Positions 23,701-35,400 of a stretch of DNA of 64,000 nt are shown here, piece by piece. A model generated the notes under the pieces. The model searched no databases, was not told the origin of the DNA, and saw only the letters and a list, made by a program, of their open reading frames with translations. The stretch comes from Mallotus nudiflorus. Taxonomy: Eukaryota; Streptophyta; Magnoliopsida; Malpighiales; Euphorbiaceae. Location: positions 1 through 64,000 of the forward strand of contig CANTUR010001425.1 in the NCBI GenBank assembly GCA_947683625.1. The letters are read 5' to 3'. Position numbers and translations under genes: made by a program. Numbering within the stretch: the first letter of the stretch is position 1; each line of letters starts with the position of its first letter.

Positions 23701-25632
23701 TTCGTGGTGGCATCGGTTGACCCACGGGGCCCATAATATATCAAATATAAGCTGACTCAGACGGCTATAGTGTGGGCTATAAAGCCCATCTATAACGATT
23801 TGTCTTTGGGCCTAAAAACCCATGTGTAGGCCCATGGATTTGATAGAGTGGGCTTGCGCACTTGGGCTTCAAATGGACGTTCGTGGCGGCATCGGTTGAC
23901 CCACGGGGCCCATAATATATCAAATCGAAGCTGACTCAGAGGGCTATAACGGGCCGCTACAAACTGTGTCTGTAGCGGGCCGTCCTCGGGCCCAAATTCC
24001 TTTGTTTTGGGGCCCGAAAACCACTATGTCGGCCCATGGATTTGATTGTGGGCTTCCGCACTTGGGCTTCAAATGGACGTTCGTGGCGGCATCGGTTGAC
24101 TCACGGGGCCCATAATATATCAGATCGAAGCTGACTCAGAGGGCTACAGTGCGGGCTCTAAAGCCCATCTATAGCGATTTGTCTTTGGGCCCAAAATCCC
24201 ATGTTTAGGCCCATGGATTTGATAGAGTGGGCTTGGGCACTTGGGCTTCAAATGGATGTTCGTGGCGGCATCGGTTGACCCACGGGGCCCATAATATATC
24301 AGATCAAAGCTGACTCAGAGGGCTACAGTGCGGGCTCTAAAGCCCATCTATAGCGATTTGTCTTTGGGCCTAAAATCCCATGTTTAGGCCCATGGATTTG
24401 ATAGAGTGGGCTTGGGCAATTGGGCTTCAAATGGATGTTCGTGGCGGCATCGGTTGACCCACGGGGCCCATAATATATCAGATCGAAGCTGACTCAGAGG
24501 GCTACAGTGCGGGCTCTAAAGCCCATCTATAGCGATTTGTCTTTGGGCCCAAAAACCCATGTTTAGGCCCATGGATTTGATAGAGTGGGCTTGGCCACTT
24601 GGGTTTCAAATGGAAGTTCGTGGTGGCATCGGTTGACCCACGGGGCCCATAATATATCAAATATAAGCTGACTCAGACGGCTATAGTGCGGGCTATAAAG
24701 CCCATCTATAACGATTTGTCTTTGGGCCTAAAAACCCATGTGTAGGCCCATGGATTTGATAGAGTGGGCTTGCGTACTTGGGCTTCAAATGGACGTTCGT
24801 GGCGGCATCGGTTGACCCACGGGGCCCATATATATCAGATCGAAGCTGACTCAGAGGGTTACAGTGCGGGCTCTAAAGCCCATCTATAGCGATTTGTCTT
24901 TGGGCCCAAAATCCCATGTTTAGGCCCATGGATTTGATAGAGTGGGCTTGGGCAATTGGGCTTCAAATGGATGTTCGTGGCGGCATCGGTTGATCCACAG
25001 GGCCCATAATATATCAGATCGAAGCTGACTCAGAGGGCTACAGTGCGGGCTCTAAAGCCCATCTAGAGCGATTTTTCTTTGGGCCCAAAAACCCATGTTT
25101 ATGCCCATGGATTTGGTAGAGTGGGCTTGGGCACTTGGGCTTCAAATGGACGTTCGTGGTGGCATCGGTTGACCCACGGGGCCCATAATATATCAAATAT
25201 AAGCTAACTCAGACGGCTATAGTGCGGGCTATAAAGCCCATCTATAACGATTTGTCTTTGGGCCTAAAAACCCATGTGTAGGCCCATGGATTTGATAGAG
25301 TGGGCTTGGGCACTTGGGCTTCAAATGGACGTTCGTGGTGGCATCGGTTGACCCACGGGGCCCATAATATATCAAATATAAGCTGACTCAGACGGCTATA
25401 GTGCGGGCTATAAAGCCCATCTATAACGATTTGTCTTTGGCCCTAAAAACCCATGTGTAGGCCCATGGATTTGATTGTGGGCTTGCGCACTTGGGCTTCA
25501 AATGGACGTTCGTGGCGGCATCGGTTGACCCACGGGGCCCATAATATATCAGATCGAAGCTGACTCAGAGCGCTACTATACGGGCTCTAAAGCCCATCTA
25601 TAGCGATTTGTCTTTGGGCCCAAAAACCCATG
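20740..25632 (+). repeat. Rearranged fourth 4.2 kb unit, 4893 bp
   Basis: Markers of the 4.2 kb unit reappear 5095 bp after their place in copy 3 (cctttggttaaccc near 21878, cacttgagcttc near 23122). This means 895 bp, or five 179 bp monomers, were added near the left end. The marker agagcgctactata is then only 4893 bp later (25567), because one 202 bp T3 is missing at 25456. The arithmetic 4200 + 895 - 202 = 4893 is exact. The added part near 20.9-21.6 kb, with gagtgagcttgcgtac, resembles 5.4-6.1 kb, 15495 bp away. Confidence 0.85.
25456..25632 (+). repeat. T4 monomer joined directly to T2 (one T3 missing)
   Basis: The preceding T2 ends ccctaaaaacccatg, and this monomer starts tgtaggcccatggatttgattgtggg, so T4 follows T2 with no T3. 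The first bases are T3-like (tgtagg) and the rest T4. The exchange therefore probably occurred inside the shared ggcccatggatttgat, removing exactly one T3 length. Compare 20,560-20,740, where the T3 is present. Confidence 0.87.
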
Positions 25633-28558
25633 TTTAGGCCCATGGATTTGATAGAGTGGGCCTGGGCACTTGGGCTTCAAATGGATGTTCGTGGCGGCAT
25701 CGGTTGACCCACGGGGCCCATAATATATCAGATCGAAGCTGACTCAGAGGGCTACAGTGCGGGCTCTAAAGCCCATCTGTAGCGATTTGTCTTTGGGCCC
25801 AAAAACCCATGTTTAGCCCCATGGATTTGATAGAGCGGGCTTGGGCACTTGGGCTTCAAATGGACGTTCGTGGAGGCATCGGTTGACCCACGGCGCCCAT
25901 AATATATCAAATATAAGCTGACTCAGACGGCTATAGTGCGGGCTATAAAGCCCATCTATAACGATTTGTCTTTGGGCCTAAAAACCCATGTGTAGGCCCA
26001 TGGATTTGATAGAGTGGGCTTGCGCACTTGGGCTTCAAATGGACGTTCGTGGCGCCTTCGGTTGACCCATGGGGCCCATAATATATCAAATTGAAGCTGA
26101 CTCAGAGGCCTATAATGGGCAGCTACAAACTGTGTCTGTAGCGGGCCGTCGTCGGGCCCAAATTCCTTTGTTTTGGGGCCCGAAAACCACTATTTCGGCC
26201 CATGGATTTGATTGTGGGCTTGCGTACTTGGGCTTCAAATGGACGTTCGTGGCGGCATCGGTTGAACCACGGGGCCCATAATATATCAGATCGAAGCTGA
26301 CTCAGAGGGCTACAATGCGGGCTCTAAAGCCCATCTATAGCGATTTGTCTTTGGGCCCAAAATCCCATGTTTAGGCCCATGGATTTGATAGAGTGGGCTT
26401 GGGCACTTGGGCTTCAAAGGGACGTTCGTGGTGGCAACGGTTGACCCACGGGGCCCATAATATATCAAATATAAGCTGACTCAGACGGCTATAGTGCGGC
26501 CTATAAAGTCCATCTATAACGATTTGTCTTTGGGGCTAAAAACCCATGTGTAGGCCCATGGATTTGATAGAGTGGGCTTGCGCACTTGGGCTTCAAATGG
26601 ACGTTCGTGGCGGCATCGGTTGACCCACGGGGCCCATAATATATCAAATCGAAGCTGACTCAGAGGGCTATAACGGGCCGCTACAAACTGGGTCTGTAGC
26701 GGGCCGTCCTCGGGCCCAAATTCCTTTGTTTTGGGGCCCGAAAACCACTATGTCGGCCCATGGATTTGATTGCGGGCTTGCGCACTTGGGCTTCAAATGG
26801 ACGTTCGTGGCGGCATCGGTTGACCCACGGGGCCCATAATATATCAGATCGAAGCTGACTCAGAGGGCTACAGTGCGGGCTCTAAACCCATCTATAGCGA
26901 TTTGTCTTTGGGCCCAAAATCCTATGTTTAGGCCCATGGATTTGACAGAGTGGGCTTGGGCAATTGGGCTTCAATTGGATGTTCGTGGCGGCATCGGTTG
27001 ACCCACGGGGCCCATAATATATCAGATCGAAGCTGACTCAGAGGGCTACAGTGTGGGTTCTAAAGCCCATCTAGAGCGATTTGTCTTTGGGCCCAAAAAC
27101 CCATGTTTAGGCCCATGGATTTGATAGAGTGGGCTTGGGCACTTGGGCTTCAAATGGACATTCGTGGTGGCATCGGTTGACCCACGGTGCCCATAATATA
27201 TCAAATATAAGCTAACTCAGATGGCTATAGTGCGGGCTATAAAGTCCATCTATAACGATTTGTCTTTGGGCCTAAAAACCCATGTGTAGGCCCATGGATT
27301 TGATAGAGTGGGCTTGGGCACTTGGGCTTCAAATGGATGTTCGTGGCGGCATCGGTTGACCCACGGGGCCCATAATATATCAGATCGAAGCTGACTCAGA
27401 GGGCTACAGTGCGGGCTCTAAAGCCCATCTATAGCGATTTGTCTTTGGGCCCAAAAACCCATGTGTAGGCCCATGGATTTGATAGAGTGGGCTTGGGCAC
27501 TTGGGCTTCAAATGGACGTTCGTGGTGGCAACGGTTGACCCACGGGGCCCATAATATATCAAATATAAGCTAACTCAGACGGCTATAGTACGGGCTATAA
27601 AGTCCATCTATAACGATTTGTCTTTGGGCCTAAAAACCCATGTGTAGGCCCATGGATTTGATAGAGTGGGCTTGCGCACTTGGGCTTCAAATGGACGTTC
27701 GTGGCGGCATCGGTTGACCCACGGGGCCCATAATATATCAAATCGAAGCTGACTCAGAGGGCTACAGTGCGGGCTCTAAAGCCCATCTAGAGCGATTTGT
27801 CTTTGGGCCCAAAAACCCATGTTTAGGCCCATGGATTTGATAGAGTGGGCTTGGGCACTTGGGCTTCAAATGGACGTTCGTGGTGGCATCGGTTGACCCA
27901 CGGTGCCCGTAATATATCAAAAATAGGCTGACTCAGATGGCTATAGTGCGGGCTATAAAGCCCATCTATAATGATTTGTCTTTGGGCCTAAAAACCCATG
28001 TGTAGGCCCATGGATTTGATAGAGTGGGCTTGCGCACTTGGGCTTCAAATGGACGTTCGTGGCACCTTCGGTTGACCCACGGGGCCCATAATATATCAAA
28101 TCGAAGCTGACTCAGAGGGCTATAACGGGCCGCTACACACTGGGTCTGTAGCGGGCCGTCCTCGGGCCCAAATTCCTTTGTTTTGGGGCCCGAAAACCAC
28201 TATGTCGGCCCATGGATTTGATTGTGGGCTTGCGCACTTGGTCTTCAAATGGACGTTCGTGGTGGCATCGGTTGAACCACGGGGCCCATAATATATCAGA
28301 TCGAAGCTGACTCAGAGGGCTACAGTGCGGGCTCTAAAGCCCATCTATAGCGATTTGTCTTTGGGCCCAAAATCCCATGTTTAGGCCCATGGATTTGATA
28401 GAGTGGGCTTGGGCACTTGGGCTTCAAATGGATGTTCGTGGCGGCATCGGTTGACCCACGGGGCCCATAATATATCAGATCGAAGCTGACTCAGAGGGCT
28501 ACAGTGCGGGCTCTAAAGCCCATCTATAGCGATTTGTCTTTGGGCCCAAAAACCCATG
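25633..28558. repeat. Irregular satellite stretch between HOR blocks
   Basis: All monomers are recognisable, with T3 tails near 26110, 26669 and 28121, but I found no long tandem unit in this interval. T1 and T2 copies with subtypes seen further right become common here, for example gcaacggttgaccc, ctctaaagcccatctagagcg and atcaaaaataggctg. It looks like the transition between the left HOR families and those of 28-64 kb. No gene or inserted element is visible. Confidence 0.8.
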
Positions 28559-30032
28559 TTTAGGCCCATGGATTTGATAGAGTGGGCTTGGGCACTTGGG
28601 CTTCAAATGGACGTTCGTGGTGGCATCGGTTGACCCACGGGGCCCTTAATATATCAAATATAAGCTGACTCAGACGGCTATAGTGCGGGCTATAAAGCCC
28701 ATCTATAACGATTTGTCTTTGGGCCTAAAAACCCATGTGTAGGCCCATGGATTTGATAGAGTGGGCTTGCGCACTTGGGCTTCAAATGGACGTTCATGGC
28801 GGCATCGGTTGACCCACGGGGCCCATAATATATCAAATTGAAGCTGACTCAGAGGGCTATAACGGGCTGCTACAAACTGTGTCTGTAGCGGGCCGTCCTC
28901 GGGCCCAAATTCCTTTGTTTTGGGGCCCGAAAACCACTATTTCGGCCCATGGATTTGATTGTGGGCTTGCGCACTTGGGCTTCAAATGGACGTTCGTGGC
29001 GGCATCGGTTGAACCACGGGGCCCATAATATATCAGATCGAAGCTGACTCAGAGGGCTACAGTACGGGCTCTAAAGCCCATCTATAGCGATTTGTCTTTG
29101 GGCCCAAAATCCCATGTTTAGGCCCATGGATTTGATAGAGTGGGCTTGGGCACTTGGGCTTCAAATGGATGTTCGTGGCGGCATCGGTTGACCCACGGGG
29201 CCCATAATGTATCAGATCGAAGCTGACTCAGAGGGCTACAGTGCGGGCTCTAAAGCTCATCTATAGCGATTTGTCTTTGGGCCCAAAAACCCATGTTTAG
29301 GCCCATGGATTTGATAGAGTGGGCTTGGGCACTTGGGCTTCAAATGGACGTTCGTGGTGGCAACGGTTGACCCACGGGGCCCATAATATATCAAATATAA
29401 GCTGACTCAGACGGCTATAGTGCGGGCTATAAAGCCCATCTATAACGATTTGTCTTTGGGCCTAAAAACCCATGTGTAGGCCCATGGATTTGATAGAGTG
29501 GGCTTGCGCACTTGGCCTTCAAATGGACGTTCGTGGCGGCATCGGTTGACCCACGAGGCCTATAATATATCAAATCGAAGCTGACTCAGAGGGCTATAAC
29601 GGGCCGCTACAAACTGGGTCTGTAGCGGGCCGTCCTCGGGCCCAAATTTATTTGTTTTGGGGCCCGAAAACCACTATGTCGGCGCATGGATTTGATTGTG
29701 GGCTTGCGCACTTGGGCTTCAAATGGACGTTCGTGGCGGCATCGGTTGACCCACGGGGCCAATAATATATCAGATCGAAGCTGACTCAGAGGGCTACAGT
29801 GCGGGCTCTAAAGCCCATCTATAGCGATTTATCTTTGGGCCCAAAATCCCATGTTTAGGCCCATGGATTTGATAGAGTGGGCTTGGGCAATTGGGCTTCA
29901 AATGGATGTTCGTGGCGGCATCGGTTGACCCACGGGGCCCATAATATATCAGATCGAAGCTGACTCAGAGGGCTATAGTGCGGGCTCTAAAGCCCATCTA
30001 GAACGATTTGTCTTTGGGCCCAAAAACCCATG
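28559..30032 (+). repeat. 1474 bp HOR unit (8 monomers), copy 1
   Basis: This unit is two 737 bp cycles (T2-T3-T4-T1 twice). Markers cccttaatatatc, ggacgttcatggcgg (28791), cttggccttc and aaatttatttg recur 1474 bp later. A related pair of cycles occurs again near 35.5-36.5 kb. Confidence 0.85.
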
Positions 30033-31185
30033 TTTAGGCCCATGGATTTGATAGAGTGGGCTTGGGCACTTGGGCTTCAAATGGACGTTCGTGGTGGCAT
30101 CGGTTGACCCACGGGGCCCTTAATATATCAAATATAAGCTGACTCAGACGGCTATAGTGCGGGCTATAAAGCCCATCTATAACGATTTGTCTTTGGGCCT
30201 AAAAACCCATGTGTAGGCCCATGGATTTGATAGAGTGGGCTTGCGCACTTGGGCTTCAAATGGACGTTCATGGCGGCATCGGTTGACCCACGGGGCCCAT
30301 AATATATCAAATCGAAGCTGACTCAGAGGGCTATAACGGGCTGCTACAAACTGTGTCTGTAGCGGGCCGTCCTCGGGCCCAAATTCCTTTGTTTTGGGGC
30401 CCGAAAACCACTATTTCGGCCCATGGATTTGATTGTGGGCTTGCGCACTTGGGCTTCAAATGGACGTTCGTGGCGGCATCGGTTGAACCACGGGGCCCAT
30501 AATATATCAGATCGAAGCTGACTCAGAGGGCTACAGTACGGGCTCTAAAGCCCATCTATAGCGATTTGTCTTTGGGCCCAAAATCCCATGTTTAGGCCCA
30601 TGGATTTGATAGAGTGGGCTTGGGCACTTGGGCTTCAAATGGATGTTCGTGGCGGCATCGGTTGACCCACGGGGCCCATAATATATCAGATCGAAGCTGA
30701 CTCAGAGGGCTACAGTGCGAGCTCTAAAGCTCATCTATAGCGATTTGTCTTTGGGCCCAAAAACCCATGTTTAGGCCCATGGATTTGATAGAGTGGGCTT
30801 GGGCACTTGGGCTTCAAATGGACGTTCGTGGTGGCAACGGTTGACCCACGGGGCCCATAATATATCAAATATAAGCTGACTCAGACGGCTATAGTGCGGG
30901 CTATAAAGCCCATCTATAACGATTTGTCTTTGGGCCTAAAAACCCATGTGTAGGCCCATGGATTTGATAGAGTGGGCTTGCGCACTTGGCCTTCAAATGG
31001 ACGTTCGTGGCGGCATCGGTTGACCCACGAGGCCTATAATATATCAAATCGAAGCTGACTCAGAGGGCTATAACGGGCCGCTACAAACTGGGTCTGTAGC
31101 GGGCCGTCCTCGGGCCCAAATTTATTTGTTTTGGGGCCCGAAAACCACTATGTCGGCGCATGGATTTGATTGTGGGCTTGCGCAC
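30033..31185 (+). repeat. 1474 bp HOR unit, copy 2 (partial)
   Basis: This is in 1474 bp register with copy 1 until about 31.19 kb, where the T4 reads gggcatcaaatgg rather than gggcttcaaatgg and the order changes. The markers ggacgttcatggcgg (30265), cacgaggcctataat and aaatttatttg are all shared with copy 1. Confidence 0.82.
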
Positions 31186-32423
31186 TTGGGCATCAAATGG
31201 ACGTTCGTGGCGGCATCGGTTGACCCACGGGGCCCATAATATATCAGATCGAAGCTGACTCAGAGGGCTACAGTGCGGGCTCTAAAGCCCATCTAGAGCG
31301 ATTTGTCTTTGGGCCCAAAAACCCATGTTTAGGCCCATGGATTTGATAGAGTGGGCTTGGGCACTTGGGCTTCAAATGGACGTTCGTGGTGGCATCGGTT
31401 GACCCACGGGGCCCTTAATATATCAAATATAAGCTGACTCAGACGGCTATAGTGCGGGCTATAAAGCCCATCTATAACGATTTGTCTTTGGGCCTAAAAA
31501 CCCATGTGTAGGCCCATGGATTTGATAGAGTGGGCTTGCGCACTTGGGCTTCAAATGGACGTTCGTGGCGCCTTCGGTTGACCCACGGGGCCCATAATAT
31601 ATCAAATCGAAGCTGACTCAGAGGGCTATAACGGGCCGCTACAAACTATGTCTGTAGCGGGCCGTCCTCGGGCCCAAATTCCTTTGTTTTGGGGCCCGAA
31701 AACCACTATTTCGGCCCGTGGATTTAATTGTGGGCTTGCGCACTTGGGCTTCAAATGGACGTTCATGGCGGCATCGGTTGACCCACGGGGCCCATAATAT
31801 ATCAGATCAAAGCTGACTCAGAGGGCTACAGTGCGGGCTCTAAAGCCCATCTAGAGCGATTTGTCTTTGGGCCCAAAAACCCATGTTTAGGCCCATGGAT
31901 TTGATAGAGTGGGCTTGGGCACTTGGGCTTCAAATGGACGTTCGTGGCGGCATCGGTTGACCCACGGTGCCTGTAATATATCAAAAATAGGCTGACTCAG
32001 ATGGCTATAGTGCGGGCTATAAAGCCCATCTATAATGATTTGTCTTTGGGCCTAAAAACCCATGTGTAGGCCCATGGATTTGATAGAGTGGGCTTGCGCA
32101 CTTGGGCTTCAAATGGACGTTCGTGGCGCCTTCGGTTGACTCACGGGGCCCATAATATATCAAATCGAAGCTGACTCAGAGGGCTACAGTGCGGGCTCTA
32201 AAGCCCATCTATAGCGATTTGTCTTTGGGCCCAAAATCCCATGTTTAGGCCCATGGATTTGATAGAGTGGGCTTGGGCACTTGGGCTTCAAATGGATGTT
32301 CGTGGCGGCATCGGTTGACCCACGGGGCCCATAATATATCAGATCGAAGCTGACTCAGAGGGCTACAGTGCGGGCTCTAAAGCCCATCTATAGCGATTTG
32401 TCTTTGGGCCCAAAATCCCATGT
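31186..32423. repeat. Irregular stretch with T3/T1 chimeric monomer
   Basis: It contains one T3 (tail near 31626) and, near 32081-32260, a 179 bp monomer whose left two thirds are T3 (ttgcgcac, gcgccttcgg, atcaaatcgaag) and right third T1 (gctacagtgcgggctctaaag). The same chimera appears 6033 bp later near 38098-38276. Nothing but satellite is seen. Confidence 0.8.
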
Positions 32424-35400
32424 TTAGGCCCATGGATTTGATAGAGTGGGCTTGGGCAATTGGGCTTCAAATGGATGTTCGTGGCGGCATCGGTTGACCC
32501 ACGGGGCCCATAATATATCAGATCGAAGCTGACTCAGAGGGCTACAGTGCGGGCTCTAAAGCCCATCTATAGCGATTTGTCTTTGGGCCCAAAAACCCAT
32601 GTTTAGGCCCATGGATTTGATAGAGTGGGCTTGGGCACTTGGGCTTCAAATGGACGTTCGTGGTGGCAACGGTTGACCCACGGGGCCCATAATATATCAA
32701 ATATAAGCTGACTCAGATGGCTATAGTGCGGGCTATAAAGTCCATCTATAACGATTTGTCTTTGGGCCTAAAAACCCATGTGTAGGCCCATGGATTTGAT
32801 AGAGTGGGCTTGCGCACTTGGGCTTCAAATGGACGTTCGTGGCGGCATCGGTTGACCCACGGGGCCCATAATATATCAAATCAAAGCTGACTCAGAGGGC
32901 TATAACGGGCCGCTACACACTGGGTCTGTAGCGGGCCGTCCTCGGGCCCAAATTCCTTTGTTTTGGGGCCCGAAAACCACTATGTCGGCCCATGGATTTG
33001 ATTGTGGGCTTGCGCACTTGGGCTTCAAATGGACGTTCGTGGCGGCATCGGTTGACCCACGGGGCCCATAATATATCAGATCGAAGCTGACTCAGAGGGC
33101 TACAGTGCGGGCTCTAAAGCCCATCTATAGCGATTTGTCTTTGGGCCCAAAATCCCATGTTTAGGCCCATGGATTTGATAGAGTGGGCTTGGGCAATTGG
33201 GCTTCAAATGGATGTTTGTGGCAGCATCGGTAGACCCACGGGGCCCATAATATATCAGATCGAAGCTAACTCAGAGGGCTACAGTGCGGGCTCTAATGCC
33301 CATCTATAGCGATTTGTCTTTGGGCCCAAAATCCCATGTTTAGGCCCACGGATTTGATAGAGTGGGCTTGGGCAATTGGGCTTCAAATGGATGTTCGTGG
33401 CGGCATCGGTTGACCCACGGGGCCCATAATATATCAGATCGAAGCTGACTCAGAGGGCTACAGTGCGGGCTCTAAAGCCCATCTATAGCGATTTGTCTTT
33501 GGGCCTAAAAACCCATGTTTAGGCCCATGGATTTGATAGAGTGGGCTTGGGCACTTGGGCTTCAAATGGACGTTCGTGGCGGCATCGGTTGACCCACGGG
33601 GCCCATAATATATCAAATCGAAGCTGACTCAGAGGGCTACAGTGCGGGCTCTAAAGCCCATCTATAGCGATTTGTCTTTGGGCCCAAAATCCCATGTTTA
33701 GGCCCATGGATTTGATAGAGTGGGCTTGGGCACTTGGGCTTCAAATGGATGTTCGTGGCGGCATCGGTTGACCCACGGGGCCCATAATATATCAGATCGA
33801 AGCTGACTCAGAGGGCTACAATGCGGGCTCTAAAGCCCATCTATAGCGATTTGTCTTTGGGCCCAAAATCCCATGTTTAGGCCCATGGATTTGATAGAGT
33901 GGGCTTGGGCAATTGGGCTTCAAATGGATGTTCGTGGCGGCATCGGTTGACCCACGGGGCCCATAATATATCAGATCGAAGCTGACTCAGAGGGCTACAG
34001 TGCGGGCTCTAAAGCCCATCTATAGCGATTTGTCTTTGGGCCCAAAAACCCATGTTTAGGCCCATGGATTTGATAGAGTGGGCTTGGGCACTTGGGCTTC
34101 AAAGGGACGTTCGTGGTGGCAACGGTTGACCCACGGGGCCCATAATATATCAAATATAAGCTGACTCAGACGGCTATAGTGCGGCCTATAAAGTCCATCT
34201 ATAACGATTTGTCTTTGGGCCTAAAAACCCAAGTGTAGGCCCATGGATTTGATAGAGTGGGCTTGCGCACTTGGGCTTCAAATGGACGTTCGTGGCGGCA
34301 TCGGTTGACCCACGGGGCCCATAATATATCAGATCGAAGCTGACTCAGAGGGCTACAGTGCGGGCTCTAAAGCCCATCTATAGCGATTTGTCTTTGGGCC
34401 CAAAATCCTATGTTTAGGCCCATGGATTTGACAGAGTGGGCTTGGGCAATTGGGCTTCAAATGGATGTTCGTGGCGGCATCGGTTGACCCACGGGGCCCA
34501 TAATATATCAGATCGAAGCTGACTCAGAGGGCTACAGTGTGGGCTCTAAAGCCCATCTAGAGCGATTTGTCTTTGGGCCCAAAAACCCATGTTTAGGCCC
34601 ATGGATTTGATAGAGTGGGCTTGGGCACTTGGGCTTCAAATGGACATTCGTGGTGGCATCGGTTGACCCACGGGGCCCATAATATATCAAATATAAGCTA
34701 ACTCAGATGGCTATAGTGCGGGCTATAAAGCCCATCTATAACGATTTGTCTTTGGGCCTAAAAACCCATGTGTAGGCCCATGGATTTGATAGAGTGGGCT
34801 TGCGCACTTGGGCTTCAAATGGACGTTCGTGCCGGCATCGGTTGACCCACGGGGCCTATAATATATCAAATCGAAGCTGACTCAGAGGGCTATAACGGGC
34901 CGCTACAAACTGGGTCTGTAGCGGGCCGTCCTCGGGCCCAAATTTATTTGTTTTGGGGCCCGAAAACCACTATGTCGGCGCATGGATTTGATTGTGGGCT
35001 TGCGCACTTGGGCTTCAAATGGACGTTCGTGGCGGCATCGGTTGACCCACGGGGCCCATAATATATCAGATCGAAGCTGACTCAGAGGGCTACAGTGCGG
35101 GCTCTAAAGCCCATCTATAGCGATTTGTCTTTGGGCCCAAAATCCCATGTTTAGGCCCATGGATTTGATAGAGTGGGCTTGGGCAATTGGGCTTCAAATG
35201 GATGTTCGTGGCGGCATCGGTTGACCCACGGGGCCCATAATATATCAGATCGAAGCTAACTCAGAGGGCTACAGTGCGGGCTCTAAAGCCCATCTAGAGC
35301 GATTTGTCTTTGGGCCCAAAAACCCATGTTTAGGCCCATGGATTTGATAGAGTGGGCTTGGGCACTTGGGCTTCAAATGGACGTTCGTGGTGGCATCGGT

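Noticed and set aside
26069..26281. Open reading frame of 70 codons across T3 and T4
   Set aside because: This is the one frame that T3 leaves open by chance. Most of the ~70 other T3 copies do not keep a matching start and stop. It has no ribosome or splice context and is satellite sequence throughout.
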